Positions 22,097-32,908 of a stretch of 64,000 bases of DNA are shown piece by piece (within the stretch, counting starts at the first letter, position 1; every line of letters begins with the position of its first letter). The stretch is from Azolla caroliniana (Eukaryota; Polypodiophyta): contig JBHGNT010000004.1 in NCBI GenBank assembly GCA_043228905.1, forward strand, positions 9,424,001 through 9,488,000. Reading direction: 5' to 3'. The notes under the pieces are model-generated. The model searched no databases, was not told where the DNA came from, and saw nothing but the letters and a program-made list of their open reading frames with translations. A program made the position numbers and the translations under genes.

Positions 22097-24780
22097 GAGT
22101 CTCACCATCCTACTATGCCAATCCCTATTTCGGTCGCCTTGCGTCATGGCTCGTGGAGAAACTCCTGGATGGATACATCAAAGTCGCAGAGGCACCCCCT
22201 CACCCTGAAGCCGTGGACATTGCTAGGAAGCTTAATATCGACACGGTCACCAACACATCCATCCGGAAGACGCTTGACCTGTCATCGCTGCGAGAAAGAC
22301 ATTTTGAAATCCCACCTGCGGAAACTTTGTAGAGATATTTCGGGCCATATTCGGCATCCGCCAAGGCCTACCAAACGAAGGAAATCCCCGACCCCTTCTT
22401 TCGCGAAATAGCCAAGTTCCTGTTGGAGGTCGGATGTGTGCATGTAAATACATATGGGATGCCCAAGCAGAAGGCAGATATTATCATTGATACCTTCGAA
22501 GGGCGCACGAACGATTGGGGGGTCATTATGGGGCCAATGTTACGAGAAGGCCTGCACATGTATCAAGGCCGCAAAAAGCTAAGGCCTATCATACAACAGT
22601 ATCTGATGATACTATATCCACCCCGAGGTCTGCCCACACCACAACCCAGCAAACCCACGCCGCCGCCACAATCCACGAAACGAAGGTTAGCGGAGTTGGC
22701 CACCATAGAGTGGGAGGATGAACCCCAATCAGCCCAACCCAGCATGCGAACAACACAGGAGGAACGGGCGGAGCGCAAGGAGGAAGCTTCACAGGAGCAG
22801 GAAGCCGAGCAACCTCTGGGAAGCCCGAGGCCGAAATGGCGGACGCTAGACAGGAAAGATGGGCGCAAGTTAGTTAAAGACACACTCGCGGCCATAGAGA
22901 CGACCAACATGGTTGACAACTCTGTAGCTACGGAGCCCAACACCACCTTCGAAATAATCCGAGAACCACAACCGATCATTTCGGCCCAGTCACGGCGGGG
23001 GAAAGGCGTATTTACGGCGGAAAGCGAGGTCCTGGCGTATCCGGACATTCCGGACACGGCCCATGAGTTCGGCGCACTATTACAGTTCAGAACTACTTTT
23101 GAACTCATGGAATTTTTGGCAACACAACAAATAAAAGTCTCACAACGAATGGCCGAGGAGCACGCGGCGGAGAGACAAATGAACGAGTGCGCACTAACAC
23201 AAACGGCGGAAATCGATGATGAGGGGCAGCTAGCCAAAGTTGGCAGACAGCGGAACGCCGGTATACGACGAATGGAGATGGAACTATCCCCATTAAACGC
23301 AACCCTCGTTGAGGTTCATAGGGAACTGGCTAAGGTCAGTATCGGCGCCAAGGATATGGCGATTAAAAATAAAAATGTCTGGAAAACGATCAAACAGACC
23401 CAAGCCGAGCTACAAAAGTCCAACGAACGCATCGCGGAGTTGAAACATGACGCGATTACGGCGCAACGGGTAGCTCAACCAACAAACAACGCCGCCAAGG
23501 CCCTGAGAGAAGAAAGCGCAGACCGCCATTGCCTCGAAAGAAAAGAGGGTCGTGCAACTGGGGGAATCAGAGATTGACCGCCTCTGCTCTGAACTTTGCT
23601 AATCCTCTGACAGAGAAAAGGACATCCGGGCCAACGGCCGAAAGGCAGTGAAGACCCTTGAAGAGAAACTCATAATAGAGGCAGCACAGCACACCCGCAT
23701 GAAAGAAGAAAACGCCAAACTACGGGAGGAAGCGCAAAAATAAAAAACATCAATCATAGGACTCCGGGTGTTATTGGAAAAGAAGAAAGCATGGCTCGAC
23801 GAGCAGCTGGTACGGGAACAGGAGAGGAGGCATCAGCTCGAAATCCGCTTGAACAATGAAATGGGAAAGCTAGAGGAATTACATTCGAAGGAATCTCAGC
23901 TATGGGCAGGAATGAGGAGCAATTATGAGGAAGCGGCGGCGGTCAGTAAACAAGAGATCGAAAACCTCAAGAAAACCGTAGAAGAAGCACGCAACCGCTG
24001 CCAAGCAATAACCGACAACGTGCGCATACTTCTTCAAACAAATCGGGAGAGGTTTATGGTGCAATTACAAGAGGCACTAGACAAAGGTTGGATGGCGTGG
24101 GCTGCACAAGCGGCGGAGTTGCATACGTACCGGGCGGACTAGGAGAACCGAAGAAAAGACAACTGAGGTTTCTACAAACTCAATGAGGAAAGCATTGATT
24201 GCGGCAGTATGCGAGGACGTAGCATAGGATTATCGCACTCTAGCGGACCAACACTTCGAGGACCTCACGCAGCTACTAGACGATTTTGGCGAAAGTTAGG
24301 AGGACTTGTTTCACCAAATCATGCAAGTTGGCAGCACGCGACCAAACGCGGAATCCATCGCGGTACCAATACAGGATAATGCCAAACGAGAGGAACCTCA
24401 ACCCACGTCACTAGAAATAACCACTATGGTGGACAGCACGGAACAGCAAGCAGAGCCCCCCGCGATAACAAAAAGTGAGACCGCCAACCAAGAGGAACCC
24501 CAACCCCATTCACCGGAGCGTACAACTACGGCCGACACCACGGAGGAAGTTACGGACGAGACAGAACCTCGACCTACCGAGAGCCCGCCAACGATTGAGC
24601 CAGCCACAATAGCACGGGATGAGCCAACAGAGCCTAGACCGCCCACATAAGAAGCCAACGACACCATGGGAAGCCATATTGAGCCAGTAATGGAACCACG
24701 CAACGACGCGCCTATGGACACTACGCCGTCCCCAGACCCAGACATCGGAGCGGAACCAAACATCCGGGCCATTTTGGAGG
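22097..24780 (+). pseudogene. Extra 3' ORF of gypsy L (globular head plus coiled coil)
   Basis: Downstream of integrase lies a long coding tract in broken frames (22097-22331, 22332-23577, 23768-24142, 24306-24650). The head has FGRLASWLVEKLLDGYIK, RYFGPYSASAKAYQT, FFREIAKFLLEVG and ADIIIDTFEGRTNDWG. Then comes a Pro/Gln/Glu-rich linker. The rest (about 23240-24140) is Glu/Lys/Arg/Gln-rich with heptad-like spacing, a likely long coiled coil, and the tail is Pro/Thr/Glu-rich. The same head and coiled coil occur after integrase in G (36753-35129), so this is a family trait and not chance. Tat-like gypsy elements can carry extra ORFs of unknown role. I recognise no named function; structural or nucleic-acid-binding roles are guesses. 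Confidence 0.7.
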
Positions 24781-24910
24781 AGGATTAAAGGGGTGGGTCC
24801 GACGTGCCATGGCACTATCCCATAGGCATGCCAGGTGTTGTCCACCGGAATAGTAACTGACAGACAGGAGTGTAGAAATATAGAATATAGAAAAAAACGC
24901 AAGTAACACA

Positions 24911-25303
24911 TGTAACGGTTCACGCGGGAAGCGTGAACGGTTAAAAGACCCTATGTATATAAAGGACAGAAATCCTCTGAAGAGGTAGTGTGTAAATTTT
25001 GGGCATAGAGTGTTATGTTAATAGAGTACTATATTCTCTTATTATCGTGCATATCTGTGCTTGATATACTGTGTTTCTGTGATTCTCGATGGCGTATTGT
25101 AAGCGTAAGAGCATAGACGTGAGTGCGTTTACTAGCACACTATCTAGGGAGTTCGGTTGTACCCATCTCCCTTATACGCTACTAGGATACAGGGAAGTAT
25201 CCCATTATGTATTACAGTACGACGTTACCGTTCGTTGCAACGCAGTCACTTTGAGCTTCCTAATCGAAGGACTGACTGTAGACCGTGTTCCTAATCGGTA
25301 ACA
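24911..25303 (+). repeat. Probable LTR of gypsy L
   Basis: The segment starts TGTAACGG and ends CGGTAACA. A perfect 8-bp-arm hairpin (GTTCACGC / GCGTGAAC, 24918-24938) sits at its start and a TATATAAAG box at about 24956. Its ends resemble those of G (TGTTAC, GTAACA). No second copy is present in the window, so the limits are uncertain. A 70-residue frame inside it (25089-25301) is not conserved. Confidence 0.5.
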
Positions 25304-26222
25304 GTCATCGATCGGGTGCTGGAAATGGATAAACATAGCTCTATGATGACGACGGGAGCCCTGCATATGGCCCTTCCAAATAAGGAGGATCGTGTTACCA
25401 TTGGGGCGCCTGCTATAATTACTCCCCCAGTTTACTGAAGGGCTCAAAACAACGTTCACCGCACCAAATCAGGAGCCGTCACTAGCATTCTTCTCCAATT
25501 CGGAGGAAGGACCGGTAGTGGTGGACACAAGCAACCTGTCCATCATAGTGATTGTTAAAGGCAAAGAGATCACCAGAACCATTATTGACGGTGGTTCAGG
25601 GGTGAACGTCATCAGCAAGGGGACATGTGACACCATGGGAATCCGAGATTGGGAACCGTGCCCATTCTGGCTAAGAATGGCGGATACAAGTTCGGTTCGA
25701 CCAACCGAACTCATCCAGGACTTGGACATCACAATCGGAGGATACGCATTCCGGATATCGGTAGTAGTATTACAACTTAATGTGCAAGGGGGCTATCCCC
25801 TATTGCTAGGAAGACCATGGTTGCGGATGGCACACATAAAACAAAACAAGCAAAAGAATGTAATCACCTTTCGACGAGGAAAGACCAAAGTACGCGTACC
25901 GCCACAGCCACGAGTAGGAACCAGTAAGGAAGTAACCCCCCTATATGCGGAGAGCATCAACATGTTGGACGGGTTAGATGACGAAGAAGTCGACCGTTAC
26001 TTGGAAGAGCACCCGAAGATTGTGCCATTATTTGAGGTAGACATAACTGAAGCCGTCATACCATATGTGATGAACCTGGGAAAGGAATCGGACGAACCGG
26101 ATGAAGAAGAAATCCAGGAGTTATGACAAGCACAAGAATCATTGGAAAGGGAAATGACTATATCCCAAAGAGTAAAAGCATCCCAGCTGAGAGTAACGGA
26201 TGCGTTCCCACTACCGTTCAAC
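25304..26222 (+). pseudogene. Gypsy L second copy: protease and RT linker
   Basis: From about 25440 the frame matches G: AFFSNSEEGPVVVDTS, then protease TIIDGGSGVNVIS (about 25580), YPLLLGRPWL, and an acidic linker to about 26195. A deletion joins the linker (ASQL) directly to the RT block TDAFPLPF at about 26195-26215, dropping the first part of RT. At about 26222 the sequence turns into gypsy F gag. This copy lies after the L LTR in the same orientation, as in a tandem array, but gag is missing. Confidence 0.8.
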
Positions 26223-26830
26223 CATGGGCTCGGGAGACTATGACCGAGAAGGGAGTCGACGCAACCACAGTGGAGCAATTGTTGAAGGAGATGGAGAATC
26301 TGAAAATCGCAATGGTGAAGAAGATAGAAGACCATCCCACAAGTTCCAAGTACATGGACCGTCGATGCATATGGTGCGATAGCACCGAACATGATCGGAG
26401 AGATTGCGACGAGCACAAGGAGGCGTTACAACGGGATCTTATCTACTATGAGGGAAATCGGATCCATTCGATGGACTCTCGGAAGCCACTCCGACCAAAC
26501 TTCCGAAAAGGCGGCATGAAGAAGGTCCTAGAGGAGGAGATCGCGGCGAAAAACAACTATGCGACAACAGCGGGAATACGTGTGGGGGAGTCATCTAGAG
26601 CAAATGCGTCTTTTTGGCCGGAAGTGCTAGAAATTTCGAAGAAAGCCGACCATGATGAAATCCGAAGCACTGCGGAATGTATCCGGGAAGCTATGGGATG
26701 AGAGTGCCCCATAGATAAGAATAGCGTACATGCGCTATGTCAATTGCATGAAGTGTATGTGGATGAAAAACGAAGGCGCACGGATGATGCGGTCGGACCA
26801 TCAAAGGTGTCGGAGAGCTAGAACTCTGAA
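26223..26830 (+). pseudogene. gag C-terminal part of gypsy F
   Basis: The frame (26227-26701) carries VEQLLKEMENLKIAMVKKI, then a zinc-knuckle-like segment CIWCDSTEHDRRDC (CX2CX4HX4C). Next is a region with FRKGGMKKVLEEEI. A TGA at about 26699 breaks the frame, which continues to about 26830. The N-terminal gag domain is missing. Confidence 0.75.
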
Positions 26831-27690
26831 GGGAAGGGGAAAGGAAAAACAATTCCGGCATTCAAACTCACCTCGGACATCGAACAACAGACGGACCTAA
26901 AGAAGGTGTTTGAAGAGAGAATCCTTTATAGCCAGGTGGAATTTTCGCTTCGGGAATTACTCAGAATAGCAAAGAAGGAGTTCCGCGACCTTCTTGTGGA
27001 TCTCGTGAAGAGAAAAAGACAAACTACGGAGGAGAACGCTCCAAGGGTAAATGTGAACACGATTTTAATGAATGACACTGAAGTGGAGGACGAAATTCCG
27101 AACTCCCACTACACAAGGCCACATTGGGCACGTGCAACTACGAAGACTCTGGTCCGAATCGACACCATCAAAGAGCCCGTGCTAGCATTGATTGATCACG
27201 GATCGCAAATCAATTTGATATCCAAGGAGTAATACCGGAAGGGGAAGTGGCCTATCAATACTAACCATGGATTGAAGATCCAAGCAGCCACTAAAGCAAT
27301 GGAAGATCTATTTGCAGCTTGTCCGAATGTGACAATGAAGATCGGGAATGTCGAGATTGAGCAAAATTTCTTCGTACAAGATGAGGTCTCACATTCCGTG
27401 ATCCTCAGGCAACCCTTTATCAGGGCTTCACGGATGGAGACAAAGGTGATTGATAGCGGTACGGCTTTCGCACGAATTCGGAGCCAAAATGGAGGGAAAT
27501 CCGTCCAATTCCTAACTGTGCCGGCAAATCATGAAAGGAACAAGAGAGAGCTCTTGTCCCAAACAAGGATGAATTTTTAGAGCGGACTATTGCGAAGTGG
27601 GGAAGTGATAGTCCGAGAAGCCCTGGTACCCCACACAGGAAGAAAACTCTCAGAGCAAAACAAGTACGAATCGTTCTAGATGGGATATCT
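26831..27690 (+). pseudogene. Protease region of gypsy F
   Basis: After a TAG at 26819 the frame runs DLKKVFEERILYSQVEFSLR to the aspartic protease motif LALIDHGSQINLIS (about 27182-27223). The catalytic triplet reads DHGS instead of DTGA or DSGA; J has DHRS at the same place. A TAA at 27230 breaks the frame. The C-terminal half follows, with FFVQDEVSHSVILRQPF (27380-27420). It would process the polyprotein. Confidence 0.75.
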
Positions 27691-28858
27691 ACGTACATGG
27701 CCGTAACCGGAGAAAAGAAGAAAGAATACCAGAAACTAGAGGATAAGTTGAGGTCGGCATTAATAATAAAAGAAGACGAAGAAATCGTGGGGGTAGTCGA
27801 AGAAGTGTTCTATGGGAGCATGCTACAACAGCTTGAAGAGCTTGTGGAGGATAGAAGCCAAGGAGACCGGGTAGTCTCGATGGAATCAGTCGAGATGTAC
27901 AAGATCATTGCGAAAATGGGGCCGGATGCGCTCCACAAAGAAGAAGCAATGGTAAGTACGAAATACAAGACCGTGGAGAAGAAAGTGAAACCAATCGCGG
28001 GACCGTTACCCGCTGATAGCGAGCAAAAGAGGAAAGAAGTCTCGGGAGATCCGACACTTCGGAAGTCCGTGGATATCGGACATGCCTTCACGGATGAGAC
28101 CCGGAAGAAACTTTGGATCGGTGGAGGTGGTTTCCTTTTACAAAATGAAGAAGAACGATTCCGTGGGATGTTGGAACAACATGGGAAAGCATTTGTATTC
28201 ACATCGATGGAGACAGGGTGCGTTGATCCGAAGATAGTGGAGTCGATGGTGATCTTAACGATTGACCATGTGCTGTGGAACCTGAAGCCGATTCCGGTGC
28301 CGCGGGCGCATATTCCAAAAGTCATCGACTTGCTCAAGGAGAAGGTGGCGATGGGGATTCTAGAGCCATCAAATGCTCCGTACTCAAATCTATGGTTTAC
28401 GGTTCCGAAGAAGAATGGGTCACTCCGATTTATCCAAGACTTGCAACCCGTGAACAAAGTCACAATCCGGAACTCCAGAGTCAGTCCGATAGTGGACGAA
28501 TTTGCGGAAGCATTTGCTGGTCATCCGATATACTCCATCAGAGACCTATACTCGGGTATGACCAATTCCAACTATCCGTGGAGAGCCGAGACATCACTAC
28601 CATGTGGACACCGATAGGATTAGTTTGAATGTGCACACTACCACAAGGAGCGACAAACTCGGTTGCACATATGATGAACGCAATGAACAAGGTGCTTCGA
28701 GACTGCATTCCGGAGATAACAATGCCGTTCCTAGATGACATTCCGGTGAAAGGATGCGCGGTGGAAGAAAAAGATGAGATTATGGATGATCGGGGATGCC
28801 AACAGTTTGTAGTCGACCATATTCGCGATTGCAAGAAAGTGCTATGAAAGTTAGAAGA
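27691..28858 (+). pseudogene. Reverse transcriptase of gypsy F
   Basis: The frame 27697-28617 contains an N-terminal extension and RT blocks IGGGGFLLQNEEERF, GCVDPKIVESMVILTIDHV, VPKKNGSLRFIQDLQPVN and YSIRDLYSG. A frameshift at about 28560 is followed by QFQLSVESRDITT, a TGA at 28626, CTLPQGATNSVAHMMNAM, and the palm motif MPFLDDIPVKGC (28720-28755). The catalytic pair is FLDD. A TGA at 28845 precedes the connection domain. It is a recent pseudogene: three lesions in otherwise well-kept sequence. Confidence 0.85.
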
Positions 28859-29580
28859 TGTGCACCTAACACTTTCTAGTGAGAAATCGGCATTCGGACA
28901 TGAAGAAATATTGGTAGTTAGACATCTATGTGGGCCCTACGGCCGAAGACCGTCACCAACCAAGATCGATGCGATTCAAGCTATGAAAGAAGTATGTGAG
29001 TCACAATCCGAAGTCCGAAGGGTTCTTGGAGCTTGTGCATTTTATCACATATGGATTCCACACTATGCACATATTGCGGACCCACTCTATCACTTGTTGC
29101 GGAAGGGTAAGAAGTTCAAATGGAGACCGGAACATACTAAAGCCATGAAGAAGCTTAAGAAAATACTACGGAGGGCGGAATCACTTAAGCAGCCGAGCTA
29201 TGACCGACCGATCATAGTAACGGTTGACACGAGTCAAACCGGAATCGAATGGGTCATCAATCAAGCTGACTCGGATGGTTCACGATATCCGATCCGATTC
29301 AGAGCAAAGGTTCTTAACGAAAGGCAACACGGGTATGCACAAGTCAAAAGAGAGTTATGGGGAGTCGTGCCGGCAATCAAATTGGATCGAGATTATTTGA
29401 TCGGAGCCGAAGTAGTGATCAAAACGGATTGTCTTCCGATACTTGGGATGATGTGATGTTGCACGATACCAGATGTGGCTATGCTAAGATGGATTGCATA
29501 TGTTAAGTCGCTTAACCCGGACGTACGACACATCTCCGGAAAAGATAACGTGGTAGCGGATATGCTATCAAGGGCTTAGT
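28859..29580 (+). pseudogene. RT connection and RNase H of gypsy F
   Basis: An open frame of 198 residues (28860-29456) carries LTLSSEKSAFGHEEILV, RRVLGACAFYHIWIPHYAHI and YHLLRKGKKFKW. RNase H follows with TVDTSQTGIEWVIN, YPIRFRAKVLNERQHGYAQ and VVIKTDCLPI. A TGA at 29454 interrupts it, and it ends with LRWIAYVKSLNPDVRHISG and VVADMLSRA at about 29578. The block FRAK.LNERQ.GYAQVKREL is the hallmark that links the family to fungal gypsy elements. Confidence 0.85.
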
Positions 29581-31154
29581 TCTGAGACGACATATCTGAA
29601 TCCGATAATGAAGAAGTTTCGGAAGACTACTTTGCTTCAAAGCACATATGCCGATTAAACGTAATCCGAGAATTCCGAGAAGAAGAGTACAAGGGAGAAA
29701 GCTTGATGATCAGGAAGGTGCTACAAGAGATTGAGGAATCACCGTATGATAAAGAGAAGAGAGCCAAGATCCGAAGGAAGAAGAGGCAAGTCCAAAAGTT
29801 CTTCTTGAAAAATGGATTAATATGGAGGGAGCCAAAAAGACCGGATGGCATACCACTTTGGGTAGTCAGGATGAAAGAGCAACGAAACTGGATAATGTCC
29901 GAGTTTCACGAATCTGATTGGGCGGGACATCGAGGAACATGGGCAACTTTTGTGAAAATCAAACAAAAATATTGGTGGAAGAATATGTACAAAGATATAG
30001 CGGAGTTCACGGAGAGCTGCGAGAAGTGTCAAAACTACTTCGAAGTTCGACACCGAGACGAGTTACATCCGACATTGTCACCAACAATCAACTTCAAATG
30101 GATTGTCGACATTGTAGCCATGCCAACTAGGATCGGACAAAAGAAGTACTTGGTGTTAGCTCGGGAAGATCTCATAAACCAAGTAGAAGGTCGAGCGCTA
30201 TGGAGGAAAACGTGTTCTGCGGTATGCCAATTCCTTTTGGAAGAAGTGTTTTGCAAGTACGGGTGCGTAGGAAAAATGATTGCGGATCGGGGAGAACTCG
30301 ACTCTGATAAAGCTAGGGAAGTCTTCATCAAACATGGAGTTCGATTAACACTAACAACGGCATACAATCTAGAGGCCAACGGAAAAATCGAACGAGGACA
30401 TAGTCCAATCGTCAAAGCACTTGCCAAAGCATGCGACAGAAGGGTGAAGGATTGGCCGCAGATGCTCCCGTATGCACTATGGGCGGATCGGACAACGCAT
30501 AGCTCCGTAACCGGTTATATGCCGACTGAACTTATGACTGGACAAGCACCGGTAATGCCGACGGAAACTGCGATCGCAACATGGACAATGCTACCATGGA
30601 AGGAAGAGATGAGCTGGGAAGAACTACTAGCGGTCCAGATACGACAACTAGAGGGAAGACCGGAAGACATAGCGGAAGCAACACGCCAACAACAAGAAGC
30701 GCGATTCAGGAACAAAAGCCTATTCAACACAAAACATCGACTACAACCACGGAAGATTGAAGAAGGAGATTGGGTGATTGTCTATGACAGTAGTCTGGAT
30801 CATCAACATACAACGATACGAAAGTTTGCGAAAAGGTGGTTCGGGCCATACGAGGTTGGAAAAGTTTTCGACAACGGAACTTACCGACTATGCGAGTTGG
30901 ATGGGACGATACTACGAGTGCCTATAGCGGGGAAATGGGTAAAGATCTTCAAGAAGCGGACTGACAACGAACCCTATGTAACCCTAGACAAGACCGACAA
31001 CGAGGAGCAACCAGACAAAGATCGTGGTGATGCGGAAAGCGAAGAAAGTGGTCTACAATTGATGGTTGATATAAGGGAGGAATTGGGTAGTGCTATGGAT
31101 GAAGACGAACAACAGGCATCGGGAACTTCGGCACCCGGGTTTGGAGGGGGCGAG
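29580..31154 (+). CDS. Integrase of gypsy F (open frame)
   Basis: From 29703 the frame is open for 513 residues and overruns the LTR by 90 bases; upstream of 29703 it is also open to about 29589. An HHCC zinc domain (HESDWAGH; CEKCQNY) lies at about 29910-30045. The catalytic core has FKWIVDIVAMPT (Asp, about 30100), MIADRGELDSD (Asp, about 30280) and LEANGKIERGH (Glu, about 30385). A C-terminal domain follows with GDWVIVYDSSLDHQHTTIRKFAKRW split over 30770-30840 and GPYEVGKVFDNGTY. The tail is acidic. All three catalytic residues are present, so this domain could be functional, but the element as a whole is not. Confidence 0.82.
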
Positions 31155-31205
31155 TGTCGTAGTGTCATTCGCACACTACGTGAAAATTGCATTTTTGTCC
31201 CTCTG

Positions 31206-31320
31206 GATGGAATCGGTAAGGAGGAACCGGTGAGAACCGGATGAAGGATGGAATCGGTAAGGAGGAACCGGTGAGAACCGGATGAAGGATGGAATCGGCA
31301 AGGAGGAACCGGTAAGGAGA
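31206..31320. repeat. 41-bp tandem repeat, about 2.8 copies, in F LTR
   Basis: Units starting GATGGAATCGG begin at 31206, 31247 and 31288, so the period is 41 bp. The first two are identical and the third diverges at its end. Each unit has several CCGG or ACCGG motifs. Confidence 0.93.
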
Positions 31321-31440
31321 CCCGGTAAGAACGGGATCAAGCAAAACTGGCAAGAGCCGGATAAAGAAGGCCGGTGAGAGTCTCTCACCGGATGAAGACA
31401 CAAATTTGTAAATAAAAGAAAAGATTGTTACATGCATAGG

Positions 31441-31500
31441 GCAAGATTCGAACCCTATACCTCCTTGTTAACGATTTTTAAGCCTTACCACTATACTAGC
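31441..31500 (-). other. tRNA-like module in F LTR
   Basis: On the minus strand TAGTATAGTGGTAAGGC is an A-box-like segment, and AGGGTTCGAATCT about 30 bases later a B-box. The stretch AAC-AGGAGGT just before the B-box is shared with the module in N. It is antisense to the LTR. Confidence 0.52.
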
Positions 31501-31971
31501 ATATTATAAATTGTAAAGTTATACTAAACTTTATCCCATGTAAATATTCTAGATATGCATGGTACAAAAAGTTATTCATGCATACATACTCGAGTTAAAA
31601 GATGGCATACGTACTAAAGTTAGGAAAAGCATGATGTTTGCATGTGATAAACTTAGACTCTTCGAACACTATATAAGGAAGAGAGAAAGATGTATAGGGG
31701 TTGTTGATTTTTATAAGGTTTGAATAATATAAAATAATCGTGGGATTCACAATTTTACCATCTATTTCTCTCTTACAATCTAAGTATCAATTAATACACT
31801 ATACTCGTGGGATTCACGAGTTTCATATCTTCTTCTTGCAATCTCTTCCTAACTAACATTATCTCATATTCTTCTTTCTCCTAGTCCAAAACCCCAACGG
31901 TTCCCACCCAACTCATGCAAACGATCCAGCGCCGAAAGGCACGAAAACATTGTCGTGAAGGATTACGACCA

Positions 31972-32234
31972 TAAAGAGAAATGGACCCAAGTGCACGCCA
32001 ACGGGTGTGTGCACCAATGCACATGAACCAAGTACTAGGTAGTAGGATGTAATGAGGTACGTAAAAGTCACACACCTAGAGAAAGAGATCAAGGAGTGGG
32101 GGGATCTCTGATACCAATCACAATGTAACGGTCTCCCCTTGTGCTATAAAAGGGAAGACTTTAGCCTGTTTTAGGCATCCGGTTTTGGGAGGACGAAGTG
32201 TTGTCGGTTTGTGGGCTGAACTCTCTCTTCTTCT
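31972..32234. other. Unassigned stretch with a copia-type primer site
   Basis: It contains CTCTGATACCAATCAC at about 32105-32120, the complement of a Met-tRNA primer site. Then comes TGTAACGGTCTCCCC with a TATAAAAGG box near 32143. This looks like the inner edge of a further minus-strand copia LTR, but no matching coding region is present. Confidence 0.4.
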
Positions 32235-32908
32235 TCTTTTTTGTAAATCAATGTTTGTTATTAAAACAAGATGATAATACAACCCTCGCTATCTTCACTA
32301 CTTCATAAATAGTGATAGTGCAAGGGAAACCCTCTCAACTGCTGTAAAACTAGATGACATAAGTCTATCTCCTCTTGGGACAAGATCCCCATACAACATA
32401 GTTTTGAAAATTGCCAAATCAATTTCCCTTTCATCCTACGGAGTTGTTGTGTTATCCCATGAAGTCCATCAAACAAGAACTCATTTCTCATGGTCCAATT
32501 AAACCATATCCCCCAATATCTAAGGTAATCAAAAACCACCTTATATGATGGTGTGGGCATAACTTTATCCTCATCCATATAAACCCATTTATAAAGTGAC
32601 AAAATATTTTCTATTATCGATGCCCAAATTTGTGACATAATCACCCAAATGGCCTATGTCTGGCATCTTCTTCAACCACCGTACAAGAAAAAACATGTCC
32701 CATTCGAAATATGTCTTCGTTTTAAGGTCATCGCCAAAGGCAACCCACCAACTATGGCACGCCAAAGAAACACCATTGCACGGAATGGAAGATGAGGTTG
32801 CCACCCTACATCTAAAACTCTACGCCACCACTTTACATTTCTAGTAATGCTCCATGTATCCAACACCTTATTTGCTAACCAAGCTCTATCTTCAACCAAC
32901 TTATGGTG
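32235..32908 (-). pseudogene. LINE 3' part with zf-RVT domain
   Basis: From 32908 downward the frame reads HKLVEDRAWLANKVLD, WWRRVLDVGWQPHLPFRAMVF (split by one residue block), then LWRAIVGGLPLAMTLKRR. That is the zf-RVT tail found after RT in plant L1 elements. The end is degraded (32644-32303) and is followed by a short poly-A on the minus strand. Confidence 0.78.

Larger units (their letters stand above)
26223..31971 (+). mobile_element. Ty3/gypsy element F, 5' truncated, with 3' LTR
   Basis: Order on the plus strand: gag, protease, RT, RNase H, integrase, polypurine tract (31143-31154) and a 3' LTR (31155-31971). The 5' LTR and gag start are lost at the fusion with L at about 26222. The RT (YSIRDLYSG, CTLPQGATNS, MPFLDDIPVKGC), RNase H (VDTSQTG, ERQHGYAQVKREL) and integrase (VLAREDLINQVEGRA, EANGKIERGHSPIV) follow the pattern of a gypsy group I know mainly from fungi. 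Stops are few and integrase is open for its full length, so F is younger than M. Confidence 0.85.
31155..31971 (+). repeat. 3' LTR of gypsy F
   Basis: It begins TGTCGTAGTG right after the polypurine tract GGAGGGGGCGAG and ends near GATTACGACC, about 817 bp. It holds a 41-bp tandem repeat (31206-31320), a tRNA-like module (31441-31500), and a closing segment with the AACGGTTC element seen in the N LTR. The 3' limit is uncertain by a few bases. Confidence 0.72.

Noticed and set aside
22563-23237. 224-residue minus-strand ORF opposite the L extra ORF
   Set aside because: It is a Ser/Cys/Ala-rich antisense frame with no domain; the plus-strand frame has the match to G.
25089-25301. 70-residue plus-strand ORF
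   Set aside because: It lies inside the probable L LTR, has no match to any family segment I know and is not needed to explain the region.
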